Counted from the first letter of the stretch, positions 8,061 to 16,922 are shown. The stretch: DNA of 64,000 nucleotides from JAUWGC01 sp963753055 (GCA_963753055.1 CAVWAP010000005.1:23105-87104), one strand, 5' to 3'. Made by a program: numbers and translations. Notes: generated from the sequence alone by a model not told the origin.

Positions 8061-9371
8061 TTAATAATTCGATGGAGTGATAGAGAAAATGGCTTTTCGG
8101 GCATATAGGGTCATCAGTATTCCTCTGCCAAGCATGAAAAGCATCAGTGACAGCCAGAGGCCATTATTACCCATAGGACCTGCTAGTAGATAGTAGGAGG
8201 GAAGAAAGATCAGCAAAGTAGAGATCAGCATGACATTACGCATCTGTACTGATGCAGTTGCACCCACGTAGATGCCATCCCAGATAAATGCAGCAAAGGT
8301 TATCAGAGGTATTAATGCCATCCAGAACATATACGGTGATGTTTGTTCTATAATGGCTTTGTTATTGGTTAGGATCAGCAACAGATAATCACCTGCGAAG
8401 AGGTAAACCAGGGTAAAAGGGACACTGATAATCAGTCCCCATTTAAATAACAACCCGATTGTATGCTTTAATTGAATAGTATCTCTTGCCCCAACGAATT
8501 TTCCCACCAGCGACTCGGCTGCAAAGGCAAAACCGTCGATCAGGTAAGAGAAGATCATGAGGTATTGTAACAATATGGTATTCACAGCCAGGATATCATC
8601 ATTGACTTTTGCCGATTGAGCAGTGAAGAAGGAAAAGGTGAAGATCAGGCATACAGTACGGATTAGTATGTCCTTATTTACCATAAAGAACTTCTTCATT
8701 GCCTGCAGGTCAAGGACTTCCTTGAGGTCCCAGTTAAAAATCCCGCTGCCTTCTGATCGGAGAACAAAATAGATCCCGGTGAAAAATCCTGCATATTGTG
8801 CAATCAGTGTCCCATATGCAACACCATCTGACTTCATGTCAAGGACCATTACAAATAGCATGCTGAATAAAATATTCAGGACATTGATAAGTATTGCAAG
8901 TATCATTGGGATCCTGGCATTTTGCTTGCCCAGGAACCACCCTGATAATGAGAGCAGGCCAAGCGTTGCCGGTGCAGCAAAGATTCTGATATGAAAGTAC
9001 TGTGAAGCCAGTTGCTCAACTTGCTGGCTGCCATCAACAAGAAAAAAGCTAAGCAGGGCAATAGGCTTTTGCAACAAGACCATTAACAGGCCACCTGCAA
9101 ATGAAACCAGGATAGCCCGGTTGAAGATCAGCCTGATCTCTTTATCGTCATTTCTGCCATAGGCTTGTGCTGTAAAACCAGTCGTACCCATCCTAAGAAA
9201 ACTGAAAATGGCGTAAATGAAGCTGAAAATGATACCCCCAAGGGCAACCGCACCAATATAGTCAACTGACTCCAGGTGCCCCATCAGGGAAAGATCCACC
9301 AAACTCAACAAGGGTACAGTTATGTTGGTAATAATATTGGGAATGGCCAGTTTTAGGATCTGACGGTTCAT
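8061..9371 (-). CDS. MATE-family efflux transporter (DinF-like)
   Basis: A 436-residue inner-membrane protein with about 12 hydrophobic helices and the MATE pattern of two similar halves. The N terminus AIPNIITNITVPLLSLVD has the conserved Pro-Asn-Ile start of TM1, and a second half begins near KKFFMVNKDILIRTV. MATE pumps export drugs or metabolites using sodium or proton gradients; the DinF branch is suggested by overall similarity. It is a single gene with no visible partner. The substrate is unknown. Confidence 0.85.
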   Translation of the reverse strand: MNRQILKLAIPNIITNITVPLLSLVDLSLMGHLESVDYIGAVALGGIIFSFIYAIFSFLRMGTTGFTAQAYGRNDDKEIRLIFNRAILVSFAGGLLMVLLQKPIALLSFFLVDGSQQVEQLASQYFHIRIFAAPATLGLLSLSGWFLGKQNARIPMILAILINVLNILFSMLFVMVLDMKSDGVAYGTLIAQYAGFFTGIYFVLRSEGSGIFNWDLKEVLDLQAMKKFFMVNKDILIRTVCLIFTFSFFTAQSAKVNDDILAVNTILLQYLMIFSYLIDGFAFAAESLVGKFVGARDTIQLKHTIGLLFKWGLIISVPFTLVYLFAGDYLLLILTNNKAIIEQTSPYMFWMALIPLITFAAFIWDGIYVGATASVQMRNVMLISTLLIFLPSYYLLAGPMGNNGLWLSLMLFMLGRGILMTLYARKAIFSITPSNY

Positions 9372-9479
9372 AATCAGTAGTTATGGCTGCTAATTTACGG
9401 ATGTTTTTAAACAAAAAGTTTTATTGTTTGTTGTAGATTATAACTAAAACATTAGACAGAAATATCTAAATAATTAAAT

Positions 9480-10187
9480 ATGAAAATCATAAAAAAAATA
9501 AAATTCGCATATCTCCTTGCTGGTGCTTCCATATTATTTATCATGGGCTGTGGCGGACCGCAGGGTGAAAAAGCAAAAGCAACTGAAGCCAAGGAGCTTG
9601 GTACAGACCAGGCTGAAAAAACAATGCTTGTTAACACCGAAAAGAGCATGGTTGCCTGGCTGGGTTCCAAACCAACTGGGCAGCATATTGGTACGATTCA
9701 TCTTACAGGAGGAGAAATATTTTTGGATGGCAAAACCATCATCGGGGGTAAGTTTACCATTGATATGAATTCGATTGTTAATACTGATCTTGAGGATGAA
9801 GAGTACAATCAGAAGCTGGTCAAGCACCTGAAATCCACTGATTTCTTTAATACTGAAGAGTTTCCCCAGGCAGAATTTGCTATTACCGGGGTTACAGAAT
9901 GGGAGGGTGGCCAGGTTGAAGAAGGCGAAACCGGCAAGCTTCTTACTCCAACACACGAAATTACCGGCAACCTGACAATTAAAGGAATTTCCAAGAGTAT
10001 TACATTCCCTGCTGTAGTAAAGATTGAAGATAATGTATTACAAGCTCATACTCCGCAATTTGTCGTTGATCGTACAGCTTGGGATATTAAATTTAAATCG
10101 AACAAGTTTTTTGATAATCTTAAAGACAATTTTATTTTTGACGAAATCGGACTAAAGATTATCCTATTGGCTTCAACTCAAAATTAA
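9480..10187 (+). CDS. YceI-family lipoprotein
   Basis: A 235-residue protein with a lipoprotein signal (positively charged start, hydrophobic stretch, lipobox ILFIMGC with Cys24) followed by a YceI domain. The domain shows WLGSKPTGQHIGTIHLTGG, FTIDMNSIVNTDLED, the LVKHLKSTDFFNTEEFP segment and the C-terminal VDRTAWDIKF. YceI proteins are lipocalin-like barrels that bind isoprenoid or other amphiphilic lipids; lipoprotein forms are common in Bacteroidota. It stands alone and converges with the rubredoxin-fusion gene, 8 nt away. The ligand is unknown. Confidence 0.9.
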   Translation: MKIIKKIKFAYLLAGASILFIMGCGGPQGEKAKATEAKELGTDQAEKTMLVNTEKSMVAWLGSKPTGQHIGTIHLTGGEIFLDGKTIIGGKFTIDMNSIVNTDLEDEEYNQKLVKHLKSTDFFNTEEFPQAEFAITGVTEWEGGQVEEGETGKLLTPTHEITGNLTIKGISKSITFPAVVKIEDNVLQAHTPQFVVDRTAWDIKFKSNKFFDNLKDNFIFDEIGLKIILLASTQN

Positions 10188-10195
10188 TCACAGGC

Positions 10196-10921
10196 TTATA
10201 TAACTTTGATGAATTCGTTTTTGCCTACCCCGCAGATCGGACAGGTCCAGTCATCAGGCAATTCTTCGAAAGCAGTTCCAGGTGGAATGTTCTTGCTGGG
10301 GTCTCCCTCAGCCGGATCATACAAATAACCACATATGATACACTTGTATTTAGACATAGCCGGCTGCTGCGAAATTACTGCAGGGCCGGTGTCTTCTTTA
10401 ACCTGCTTGTCTATCTTTGATACATATGTTGGTGCATTTACAGGAGAAATTCCTTTTATCACATTCCTGTAGTATGCATAGGTTAGGGGTTGGGCGTCTG
10501 GCTCAAGCAATTCCGCGTCAACAGCATCACCGATAAACAAGATATGTGTTCCGGTATCAATACTTTCAATAACCTTGCATTCAATCCATGCAATGACATT
10601 ATCCAGCATGATCGGGCAACCGGTTTTGCCTAATTTATAATTGCAATCGGTGAACTTATTTATTTCTTTACCTGATTTGAATCCCCAGGGTCCCAGGAAT
10701 TCCATTGTAATATCTTCTTTCATGATGCTGACAGAGAATGTCTTACTCTTCTGTATATAGGAAGTTGTAAGGTTGTCCTTATGAGAGGCAACGGCCAATT
10801 TTACAGGTTCAGCAGATATCTGAAAGACTGTGTTATTAACATGGCCATTATATTTGTCACCATCCATGGATGATAAGATATACAGGCCATAGGTAACTTT
10901 GAAGAGTGCGTTAATGTCCAT
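10196..10921 (-). CDS. flavin reductase-rubredoxin fusion (high-molecular-weight rubredoxin type)
   Basis: A 241-residue fusion. Residues 1 to about 165 are an FMN-binding flavin-reductase-like domain (FKVTYGLYILSS, NTVFQISAEPVKLAVA, LTYAYYRNVIKG). Residues from about 192 are a rubredoxin with both iron-binding knuckles, CIICGYLYDPAEGD and CPICGVGKNEF. Such proteins pass electrons from NAD(P)H to flavodiiron proteins or other acceptors in anaerobes, so the gene fits an anaerobic or microaerophilic host. No flavodiiron protein gene is adjacent. It lies in the same direction as, and downstream of, the glutathione peroxidase gene, consistent with an oxidative-stress theme. Confidence 0.9.
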   Translation of the reverse strand: MDINALFKVTYGLYILSSMDGDKYNGHVNNTVFQISAEPVKLAVASHKDNLTTSYIQKSKTFSVSIMKEDITMEFLGPWGFKSGKEINKFTDCNYKLGKTGCPIMLDNVIAWIECKVIESIDTGTHILFIGDAVDAELLEPDAQPLTYAYYRNVIKGISPVNAPTYVSKIDKQVKEDTGPAVISQQPAMSKYKCIICGYLYDPAEGDPSKNIPPGTAFEELPDDWTCPICGVGKNEFIKVI

Positions 10922-10964
10922 AATTTAATTTGGGTTGCGATTGGTAGGATAAAGGTAAAGAAAA

Positions 10965-11024
10965 GTGAACAGTGAGCAGTGAACAGTGAACAGAAATATC
11001 CAATATCCAACCTTCAATTTATCC
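10965..11024. repeat. 7-bp-period array, units GTGAACA then CCAATAT/TCAATTT
   Basis: Units GTGAACA, GTGAGCA, GTGAACA, GTGAACA occupy 10965-10992. The 7-bp phase continues with changed units (GAAATAT, CCAATAT, CCAACCT, TCAATTT, ATCCCCC). It lies in the leader region of the rubredoxin-fusion gene. Confidence 0.8.
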
Positions 11025-11187
11025 CCCATCCAGTATCCAGCCCCTCGACTACGCTCGGAACAAGCATCCAGCATCCAGCATCCAGCTCAGTATCCAGTAT
11101 CCAGCATCCAGCATCCAGTATCCAGCATCCAGTATCCAGTATCCAGCATCCAGTATCTAGTATCCAGCATCCAGTATCCAGCTCACA
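11025..11187. repeat. 7-bp-period array, units CCAGTAT/CCAGCAT, overlapping the GPx stop
   Basis: About 20 units of CCAGTAT or CCAGCAT run with a 7-bp period. They are interrupted at 11041-11063 by an unrelated insert and slip twice at CCAGCTCA. The right end is inside the glutathione peroxidase gene: its last codons, for WILDAGY and the stop TAG, are themselves array units read on the minus strand. No stop codons occur in the units, so long spurious reading frames cross the array. Confidence 0.92.
11041..11063. repeat. REP-like element inside the heptad array
   Basis: The stretch CCCTCGACTACGCTCGGAA resembles the short, partly palindromic TCGACTACGCTCGG sequences dispersed in many bacterial genomes as REP-type elements. 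It can form a small TCGA/TCGG hairpin and interrupts the 7-bp-period array. Only one copy is seen in the window. Confidence 0.45.
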
Positions 11188-11708
11188 ATAGTATCACTCT
11201 TAGGGCTGGTTCTTGGAGAAACCATATCTACCAGTTTTCCGTTCTCATCAATCAAGTACTTTTGGAAGTTCCATTTTACCCTGGAGTCCATTACTCCATT
11301 CTGCTCTTTTTTTGTCAGCCATGCATATAATGGATGTTGATTCTTTCCTTTCACAGAAATTTTGCCCATCATTGGAAAAGTGACGCCATAGTTTATGGAG
11401 CAGAACTCCTGTATCTCTTCATTGGTTCCAGGCTCCTGCTTAAGGAAATTATTGGCAGGGAAGCCGACTATCTCAAATTTCTCGCCACCATATTCTTCAT
11501 AAAGATCCTGTAATTGCTCATATTGAGGCGTGAAGCCGCATTTAGAAGCTGTATTGACAACCAGCACCTTCTTTCCCTTGTATTTTCCCAGGTTAATTTG
11601 CTTGCCATCAATAGATTCAACTGTGAAATCATGAAATGTTGCCAGATCTTGCGAAGAGGCAGAATGTATTGTTGCCATTATTATCATTATTGTTAGTATT
11701 TTTTTCAT
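11157..11708 (-). CDS. glutathione peroxidase family protein, exported
   Basis: A 183-residue thiol peroxidase with a signal peptide (MKKILTIMIIMATIHSASS, cleavage near SSQ). The catalytic Cys is in NTASKCGFTPQY; the family motifs FPANNFLKQEPGT and VKWNFQKYLID, with the catalytic Gln/Trp region, are also present. Bacterial members usually take electrons from thioredoxin rather than glutathione, and the periplasm is the predicted location. The C-terminal residues WILDAGY are encoded by units of the neighbouring 7-bp-period array, so the natural 3' end has either been overwritten by the array or has seeded it. Confidence 0.9.
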   Translation of the reverse strand: MKKILTIMIIMATIHSASSQDLATFHDFTVESIDGKQINLGKYKGKKVLVVNTASKCGFTPQYEQLQDLYEEYGGEKFEIVGFPANNFLKQEPGTNEEIQEFCSINYGVTFPMMGKISVKGKNQHPLYAWLTKKEQNGVMDSRVKWNFQKYLIDENGKLVDMVSPRTSPKSDTIVSWILDAGY

Positions 11709-11785
11709 TTAATCTTTTGTACAACTAACAATGCTGCTTTCTATAATGTTCAGAGAATTGCAATTATTTAATAAGTTACACCAAC

Positions 11786-11887
11786 AACCAGCAACCTATA
11801 ACCTATAACCTATAACCTATAACTTATAACCTATAACCTATAACTTATAACCTATAACCTATAACTTATAACTGATAACCGATAACT
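11786..11887. repeat. 7-bp-period array, units AACCTAT/AACTTAT
   Basis: About 14 units follow one another without a break: AACCAGC, AACCTAT repeated, interspersed with AACTTAT, and degenerating to AACTGAT and AACCGAT at the right edge. It sits in the divergent gap between the glutathione peroxidase and MFS-like genes and probably lies just upstream of the promoter of the latter (near-consensus TATCTTAG at 11890-11897). Confidence 0.92.
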
Positions 11888-11928
11888 CGTATCTTAGCGC
11901 TTCATACTTAAGATGGAAAGATAAAAAC

Positions 11929-13221
11929 ATGCTTAACCTCAGGACCTTAAATAGTCAGGAAAAACAAACTTTCCGCTTGCATACCATGTACCGGGTCCTG
12001 GAAGGGGTATTACTGGGTGTGATTGCTCTTAATGAATATGTTTTTATCAGAAGTATGCTGGGATCCAATTACCAGCTGGCTTTTCTTTTCCAGTTTTCTG
12101 TGATTGTTTATATTTTCCTTTTGTTCTTCAATGAGATAAGAAAACGGATAAAGGATAAGAAAGTAATGCTGAGGGTTACCGCCCTGGCAACAAGGATGCC
12201 GCTGTTCCTGTTGCTGCTATTTCCACGCAGTACTGAACAGATGGAAAGTGTAGCCATCTACCATTATATTTTTCTTGGGATCTTCCTTGTTTATTATTTT
12301 GGTAATATATTGATCTATCCTGCAATTAATGTTCTGCTAAAAACCAACTACAGGCATCAAAATTTTGGCAGGTTATACAGCTATTCCACTTCTGTGAATA
12401 AGTTAATAACGCTTGCTTCCACCTTTGTATATGGTATGATGCTTGACCAGGACCAATACATTTATGTATATGTATTTCCAGTTGTTGCCCTTCTTGATAT
12501 TGCCGGAATATTTTTTCTATCAAAAATAGACTATTCCAGGGTGATCCAGAAGGTTCAGCAAGGTAGCATGAGGGATGCGGTAAAGACTTCCCTGAAAGGA
12601 ATGATACATACCCTGAAGACCAATAAGGCATACATGCATTTCGAATTGGGTTTTATGTTCTATGGCATCTCTTTTATGGTATCCCATACAATCATCAATA
12701 TCTACTTCAAGGATGCACTGGGCTTGAATTATTCAAGTGTTGCATTTTATAAAAATGCCTATAATATCCTGGCTATATTGATGCTTCCTTTTTTCGGTAA
12801 ACTCCTTGGAAATATTGACCCACGCAAATTTGCTGCCATCACATTTGCTTCATTGCTGTTCTTTATAGTATTTGTGATGTTAACGGAGATCTTCCCGCTG
12901 CATATCAAGGTCTGGGACATAGAATTATACCTGATGCTGGTCCTGGCCTATGTCTTCTATGGCATATTTGCAGCAACAATGGTTCTTCTATGGAATATTG
13001 GATCAGCCTATTTCTGTCAACCAGAAGAAGCCGATGATTACCAGTCCATCCATCTATCGCTGACCGGCATAAGATCACTTTTTGCCCCTATATTAGGTGT
13101 GTTTATCTATGAAATGGCAGGATTTACGATCACTTTTTCTGTTGGGATTCTGATGATCCTCATTAGTGTGGTGTTAATGAAATGGTCATACGAGAATGAC
13201 CAACTGGTTCTAAAGAGCTAA
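11929..13221 (+). CDS. MFS-like membrane transporter, substrate unknown
   Basis: A 430-residue protein with about 12 predicted membrane helices, including long hydrophobic stretches at about 25-65, 85-130 and 235-420. The layout matches the major facilitator superfamily, and remote similarity to nucleotide-translocase-like MFS members is possible. I see no motif that sets the substrate. The start ATG follows a purine-rich AAGATGGAAAG. The gene is monocistronic, with the SPOR-repeat protein gene 182 nt downstream having its own promoter. Confidence 0.7.
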   Translation: MLNLRTLNSQEKQTFRLHTMYRVLEGVLLGVIALNEYVFIRSMLGSNYQLAFLFQFSVIVYIFLLFFNEIRKRIKDKKVMLRVTALATRMPLFLLLLFPRSTEQMESVAIYHYIFLGIFLVYYFGNILIYPAINVLLKTNYRHQNFGRLYSYSTSVNKLITLASTFVYGMMLDQDQYIYVYVFPVVALLDIAGIFFLSKIDYSRVIQKVQQGSMRDAVKTSLKGMIHTLKTNKAYMHFELGFMFYGISFMVSHTIINIYFKDALGLNYSSVAFYKNAYNILAILMLPFFGKLLGNIDPRKFAAITFASLLFFIVFVMLTEIFPLHIKVWDIELYLMLVLAYVFYGIFAATMVLLWNIGSAYFCQPEEADDYQSIHLSLTGIRSLFAPILGVFIYEMAGFTITFSVGILMILISVVLMKWSYENDQLVLKS

Positions 13222-13343
13222 TATGTAGCTATTTACATTCATTTCTTTAATATCAACAATTCTTGTTAAAATTTATTCAAAAAAAGTTTTAAAAACTAGG
13301 TATTTATGCTTATAATTGTAATTGTTTTTTGCAACTATTTAAT

Positions 13344-13351
13344 TAGGTTTG
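13344..13351 (+). promoter_or_regulatory. -7 promoter element of the SPOR-repeat OMP gene
   Basis: TAGGTTTG followed by C matches TAnnTTTG. An ATTG at 13321-13324 lies 19 bp upstream at the -33 position. The leader would be about 45 nt. Confidence 0.55.
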
Positions 13352-13403
13352 CAGTAAAATGGTTTAAGTAGAGGCTTGCTTAATTAAAAACACCAACGAA
13401 CTG

Positions 13404-15194
13404 ATGAGTTTAAGACCATTATCTAAATCTCATATATTTCTTGTTATTGTCTTTTTCCTATCCATTGTGTTTTCCGCAAGTGGCCAGCATATGATGAAAA
13501 AAAGCAAGCGCTTTTCTGATAACTGGTTTGTCGGTGCAAGTGTTGGGGGAAGTCAGCTGTTTGGAGACCTGAGCACCCAGAATCCATTTGAGAAATTTGC
13601 AGAAGAGACACGTATAGGTACGGGGGCATATTTAGGCAAGCAATTTTCCCCGGTTTTTGGTGCAAGGGTTAACTTATATTATGGTAAACTCTATTCGGAG
13701 AAAAGATCCTCATCCAGTAACAAAGTTGGTACAGCAGTAAGGATGGAAAATGTTGCAGAGGGTAGTATTCTGCTTACAATGGATTTCTTTAATTTCTTCT
13801 TTAAATACAGTCGAAAGCGGGTATTTTCTATATATGGTATTCTCGGTATTGGGTTTGTGAGCAACCAGGCATCCATGTGGACCCTTCAAAACCCTGTAAA
13901 AATTACTGACAATGTTGAACAGGGCGGTGCCGGACCAAAAGGCTTTTCCAGCTATTTTGTTGTGCCATGGGGTGCAGGAGGAAGGTTGAAGATATCGAAT
14001 AGATTTGATGTTGTTGGTGAGGTGACCTGGCATTTGACAGCAGATGGGTTTGATCTTAAAGTAGGAGGCTCCAATAAGGATTATTTCTCCTATATGAGTG
14101 CCGGTATGGTCTACAAGTTCAATACAAAGAAACGTAAAGTTGTTAGCAGGATTCAGAAAGAGCCAGAACCAGAGGTTGTTGCCAGGGATACAGCAGCACC
14201 TATTGAGCGGGTTGTTGCACCAGAACCTATTGTAGTACCGGAGCCTGAAGTTGTTGAAGAACCTGTATATGTACCAATAGTACCTGTTGAGACAAAACCT
14301 GAACCAACAGTTCCAGACCTTGAGTTCCGCGTACAGATCAGGGCATCTTATGGCAAGCCTGTCACCAGGGAAGAACTTGATAGATTTGGTATCCCGGATG
14401 AGATCCAGGAAGAATACACTGATGGATGGTACAGGTATACCGTTGGATCATTTGATAACCTTCCCGATGCTACGGATTACAGAGACCTGATGAGAACCAG
14501 CTATGGTGTCTATGATGCCTTTGTGGTGGCCTATTTGAAAGGTAACAGACTGAAGAGCCTTAGGTACCTGGATGCAACACACAGGTCAGGCAGGTATGAT
14601 ATCCTGGATGAAGAGCGTGACAATGTCAGATATGGAATCCAGCTCAAAGCTTCTTACCTGAGGCCTCTGGATATAGCAGCTATTGCTGATGAATTCAATA
14701 TTGATGAACCTATCAGGGAAGACTTCCAGGATGACTGGTACAGGTATTCTGTTGGTGATTTCAATATGTACTGGAAAGCAAAAGAATACAGGAACATCCT
14801 CCTTACACGACATAATGCCCAGGGTTCTTTCGTGATTGCCTTTGAAGATGATATCAGAACCAGCATCGTCGATCTCATTGGAGCAGAATCAGGAAGCAGG
14901 CCCGAACGACCGGCAGCCAGACCAAAGGCAAATGTGGTATTCTATGTACAGATACTTTGCCTGGATACATATAAACGTGTTCCAGCTGACGAACTGAATG
15001 CAAGGTATGATATCGTTGATTGGATCCGTGAACTTGAAGAGGACGGATTGGTAAAATACCAGATCGGCGAATATACAAATTACGAAGAGGCGAAATCAAT
15101 TCGATCACAAATGTTGAATAAAGGAATATCAGACGCCTTTATTGTGCCTTATCAGGATGGTGTGAAGATTAGCATCTCCGAAGCCTTTGAATAA
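13404..15194 (+). CDS. outer-membrane beta-barrel protein with three SPOR-like repeats
   Basis: A 596-residue exported protein with a signal peptide ending near SASGQ. Residues about 40-240 look like an outer-membrane barrel with the GASVGGSQLFGDL and YLGKQFSPVFGARV strand pattern. A Pro/Glu/Val-rich linker follows at about 250-303, then three related repeats at about 305-395, 407-500 and 511-596. Each begins with a strand such as FRVQIRASYGKP or YGIQLKASYLRP and contains DGWYRYTVGSF-like and Y-A-Y/FVVAY elements. These resemble SPOR domains, which bind denuded peptidoglycan. The layout suggests a link between outer membrane and cell wall; function is inferred. Confidence 0.75.
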   Translation: MSLRPLSKSHIFLVIVFFLSIVFSASGQHMMKKSKRFSDNWFVGASVGGSQLFGDLSTQNPFEKFAEETRIGTGAYLGKQFSPVFGARVNLYYGKLYSEKRSSSSNKVGTAVRMENVAEGSILLTMDFFNFFFKYSRKRVFSIYGILGIGFVSNQASMWTLQNPVKITDNVEQGGAGPKGFSSYFVVPWGAGGRLKISNRFDVVGEVTWHLTADGFDLKVGGSNKDYFSYMSAGMVYKFNTKKRKVVSRIQKEPEPEVVARDTAAPIERVVAPEPIVVPEPEVVEEPVYVPIVPVETKPEPTVPDLEFRVQIRASYGKPVTREELDRFGIPDEIQEEYTDGWYRYTVGSFDNLPDATDYRDLMRTSYGVYDAFVVAYLKGNRLKSLRYLDATHRSGRYDILDEERDNVRYGIQLKASYLRPLDIAAIADEFNIDEPIREDFQDDWYRYSVGDFNMYWKAKEYRNILLTRHNAQGSFVIAFEDDIRTSIVDLIGAESGSRPERPAARPKANVVFYVQILCLDTYKRVPADELNARYDIVDWIRELEEDGLVKYQIGEYTNYEEAKSIRSQMLNKGISDAFIVPYQDGVKISISEAFE

Positions 15195-15206
15195 TAATAC
15201 GGTTGC

Positions 15207-16004
15207 TTATAGCTGAGCGCCGCAAACCATACAATATTTAGCATTTTTATCATGTCCCGTGTGCTTGCACTCGGGACATCTTATTAAATCTTTTTCCTTC
15301 AATTTCCTGGTTGTCAATTCCGCGGTGATAATACCTGTTGGAACAGCAATGATGGAATAACCCATGACCATTACTATTGATGCAACAGCCTTGCCAAAAA
15401 AAGTATGAGGTGAGATATCACCATAACCAACAGTGGTAAGGGTGACAATGGCCCAGTATATGCTTTCCGGAATGTTGGTAAATCCATTCTCAGGCCCTTC
15501 AATCAGATACATCAATGCACCCATTATCACAACCACTACACCCACAAAGGAAAGAAAAACAATGATCTTATGACGGCTGGAGCGCATCGACTCGAACAGA
15601 ATAGACGAAGCTCCAATGTAACGGTCTAACTTCAGGATCCTGAAAATTCTCAGGAGGCGGAATATCCGTATGACAATCAGGTATTGTGACCCTACAAAGA
15701 ATAAACTCAGGTAAGTAGGTAAAATAGCAAGCAGATCAATAATGCCGTAGAAACTGAATATATATTTTAAAGGCTTCTTAGTGGCATAGATCCTGAGTAG
15801 GTACTCAATGGTAAACAGGATTGTAAACACCCATTCAGCTATCAGCAAATAATAACCGTATTGCCTGTTAATGGATAATACACTATCAAGAAATACGATT
15901 AGAATACTTACAATGATTGAAATCAGGAGGATCAGATCAAACATCCTGCCTGATTTGCTTTCGGTTTTAAATATTGTCGAATACAACTCTTCCTTTAAGT
16001 TCAT
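15207..16004 (-). CDS. voltage-gated-type potassium channel with C-terminal zinc ribbon
   Basis: A 265-residue six-helix channel. The voltage sensor S4 is Arg-rich (VIRIFRLLRIFRILKLDR), and the pore has the selectivity filter TLTTVGYGDISP near residue 190. The C terminus carries a short zinc-ribbon-like segment, CPECKHTGHDKNAKYCMVC, an unusual cytosolic tail. The start at 16004 is preferred to a TTG 42 nt upstream because that TTG is part of a perfect promoter element TACATTTG at 16044-16051. It converges with the SPOR-repeat protein gene. Confidence 0.88.
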   Translation of the reverse strand: MNLKEELYSTIFKTESKSGRMFDLILLISIIVSILIVFLDSVLSINRQYGYYLLIAEWVFTILFTIEYLLRIYATKKPLKYIFSFYGIIDLLAILPTYLSLFFVGSQYLIVIRIFRLLRIFRILKLDRYIGASSILFESMRSSRHKIIVFLSFVGVVVVIMGALMYLIEGPENGFTNIPESIYWAIVTLTTVGYGDISPHTFFGKAVASIVMVMGYSIIAVPTGIITAELTTRKLKEKDLIRCPECKHTGHDKNAKYCMVCGAQL

Positions 16005-16043
16005 GATATTATGTTTTAGGTCATTTTCTAAAAAATGCTTATT

Positions 16044-16051
16044 CAAATGTA
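16044..16051 (-). promoter_or_regulatory. -7 promoter element of the K+ channel gene
   Basis: The minus strand reads TACATTTG, matching TAnnTTTG, 40 nt before the chosen ATG. This position rules out the alternative TTG start that lies inside the element. Confidence 0.6.
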
Positions 16052-16120
16052 TATAAAAGTAAATGATTGATTTAATGAAGAATTAAAGCAGTGAAACTTC
16101 TTATTGTGGATATGTATTAT

Positions 16121-16128
16121 TATTTTTG
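16121..16128 (+). promoter_or_regulatory. -7 promoter element of the HATPase-STAS-cyclase operon
   Basis: TATTTTTG matches TAnnTTTG, 20 nt before the ATG at 16149. Confidence 0.6.
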
Positions 16129-16148
16129 AGCAATATTCATCATAAGCA

Positions 16149-16571
16149 ATGAATAACAAAGGTTTGGAAATATCCCTGAATAATCAGCTCAGTGAACTGG
16201 AAAGTTTGAACAGGTACATTGATGACCTGGCTGAACAACTGGAATTACCAGTTGCTATTGTAATGAATTTGAACCTGGTACTGGAAGAGATTATTACCAA
16301 TATCATCAATTATGCTTATGAAGATAACCATGAGCATAAGATTACCATCAACGCAACAAAACAAAATGCTGTGCTGAAAGTAAGGATAGAGGATGATGGT
16401 AAAGCATTTAATATGATGGCATATCCTGAGCCGGAAACCAACCTTTCTGCCGAAAAGAGAAATATTGGTGGATTAGGTATTCATTTTGTAAAGAAACTTA
16501 TGGATGAAGTTGAATATGAGTATACAGATAACAAAAATATCCTGGTGTTGAAGAAGCGCCTGGATTCATAA
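16149..16571 (+). CDS. RsbW/SpoIIAB-like ATP-binding protein (putative serine kinase/anti-sigma type)
   Basis: A 140-residue single HATPase_c domain. It has the N-box NLVLEEIITNIINYAYED, the G1 box VRIEDDGKAFN and the lid GGLGIHFVKKLMDEVEY. Free-standing domains of this type act as anti-sigma factors and kinases that phosphorylate STAS partners. The next gene, 14 nt downstream, encodes just such a STAS protein, so the two probably form a partner-switching pair. No PP2C phosphatase is in the neighbourhood. The partner sigma factor, if any, is not evident. Confidence 0.85.
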   Translation: MNNKGLEISLNNQLSELESLNRYIDDLAEQLELPVAIVMNLNLVLEEIITNIINYAYEDNHEHKITINATKQNAVLKVRIEDDGKAFNMMAYPEPETNLSAEKRNIGGLGIHFVKKLMDEVEYEYTDNKNILVLKKRLDS

Positions 16572-16585
16572 TTACAGACACGAAT

Positions 16586-16918
16586 ATGGAGATCAAGGAA
16601 CAAGAAATCAATGATGTGGTCGTACTAGACCTGGCTGGAAGGTTGGATACTATCAACTATGGAATACTTGAAAAAAAGCTGGAATCACTTTTTACACAAC
16701 AAAAGACGAAAGTTATTTTAAACTGTAGTGGCCTTTATTACGTTAGCAGTTCGGGACTTCGTGTTTTGTTAATGTACCTGAAAAAGGCCAATACAGTAGG
16801 AGGCAAGCTCAGCATCAGCTTTTTACCCCAGAATATCAGGGAAATATTCGATATTTCCGGCTTTACAAGTATATTTGACATATATGATACTACTGACGAA
16901 GCATTGAAAAGCATCTGA
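16586..16918 (+). CDS. STAS-domain anti-sigma-factor antagonist
   Basis: A 110-residue STAS protein of typical length. The phosphorylatable serine region is YYVSSSGLRVLLMYLKKA, and VVLDLAGRLDTINYG matches the first strand. It is expected to be phosphorylated by the HATPase protein encoded just upstream and to bind it when unphosphorylated. It is followed after 4 nt by the cyclase-like gene, so the three genes form one tight transcription unit. Confidence 0.88.
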   Translation: MEIKEQEINDVVVLDLAGRLDTINYGILEKKLESLFTQQKTKVILNCSGLYYVSSSGLRVLLMYLKKANTVGGKLSISFLPQNIREIFDISGFTSIFDIYDTTDEALKSI

Positions 16919-16922
16919 TACT

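Noticed and set aside
11025..11187. CRISPR array
   Set aside because: Direct repeats have no spacers, the unit is 7 bp, and there are no cas genes.
10979..11330. Two plus-strand reading frames over the CCAGTAT array
   Set aside because: They translate the repeat into IQHPVSS-type tracts and extend antisense over the glutathione peroxidase gene; no independent evidence of coding.
16005..16046. TTG start extending the K+ channel by 14 residues
   Set aside because: The TTG is inside a perfect promoter element TACATTTG.
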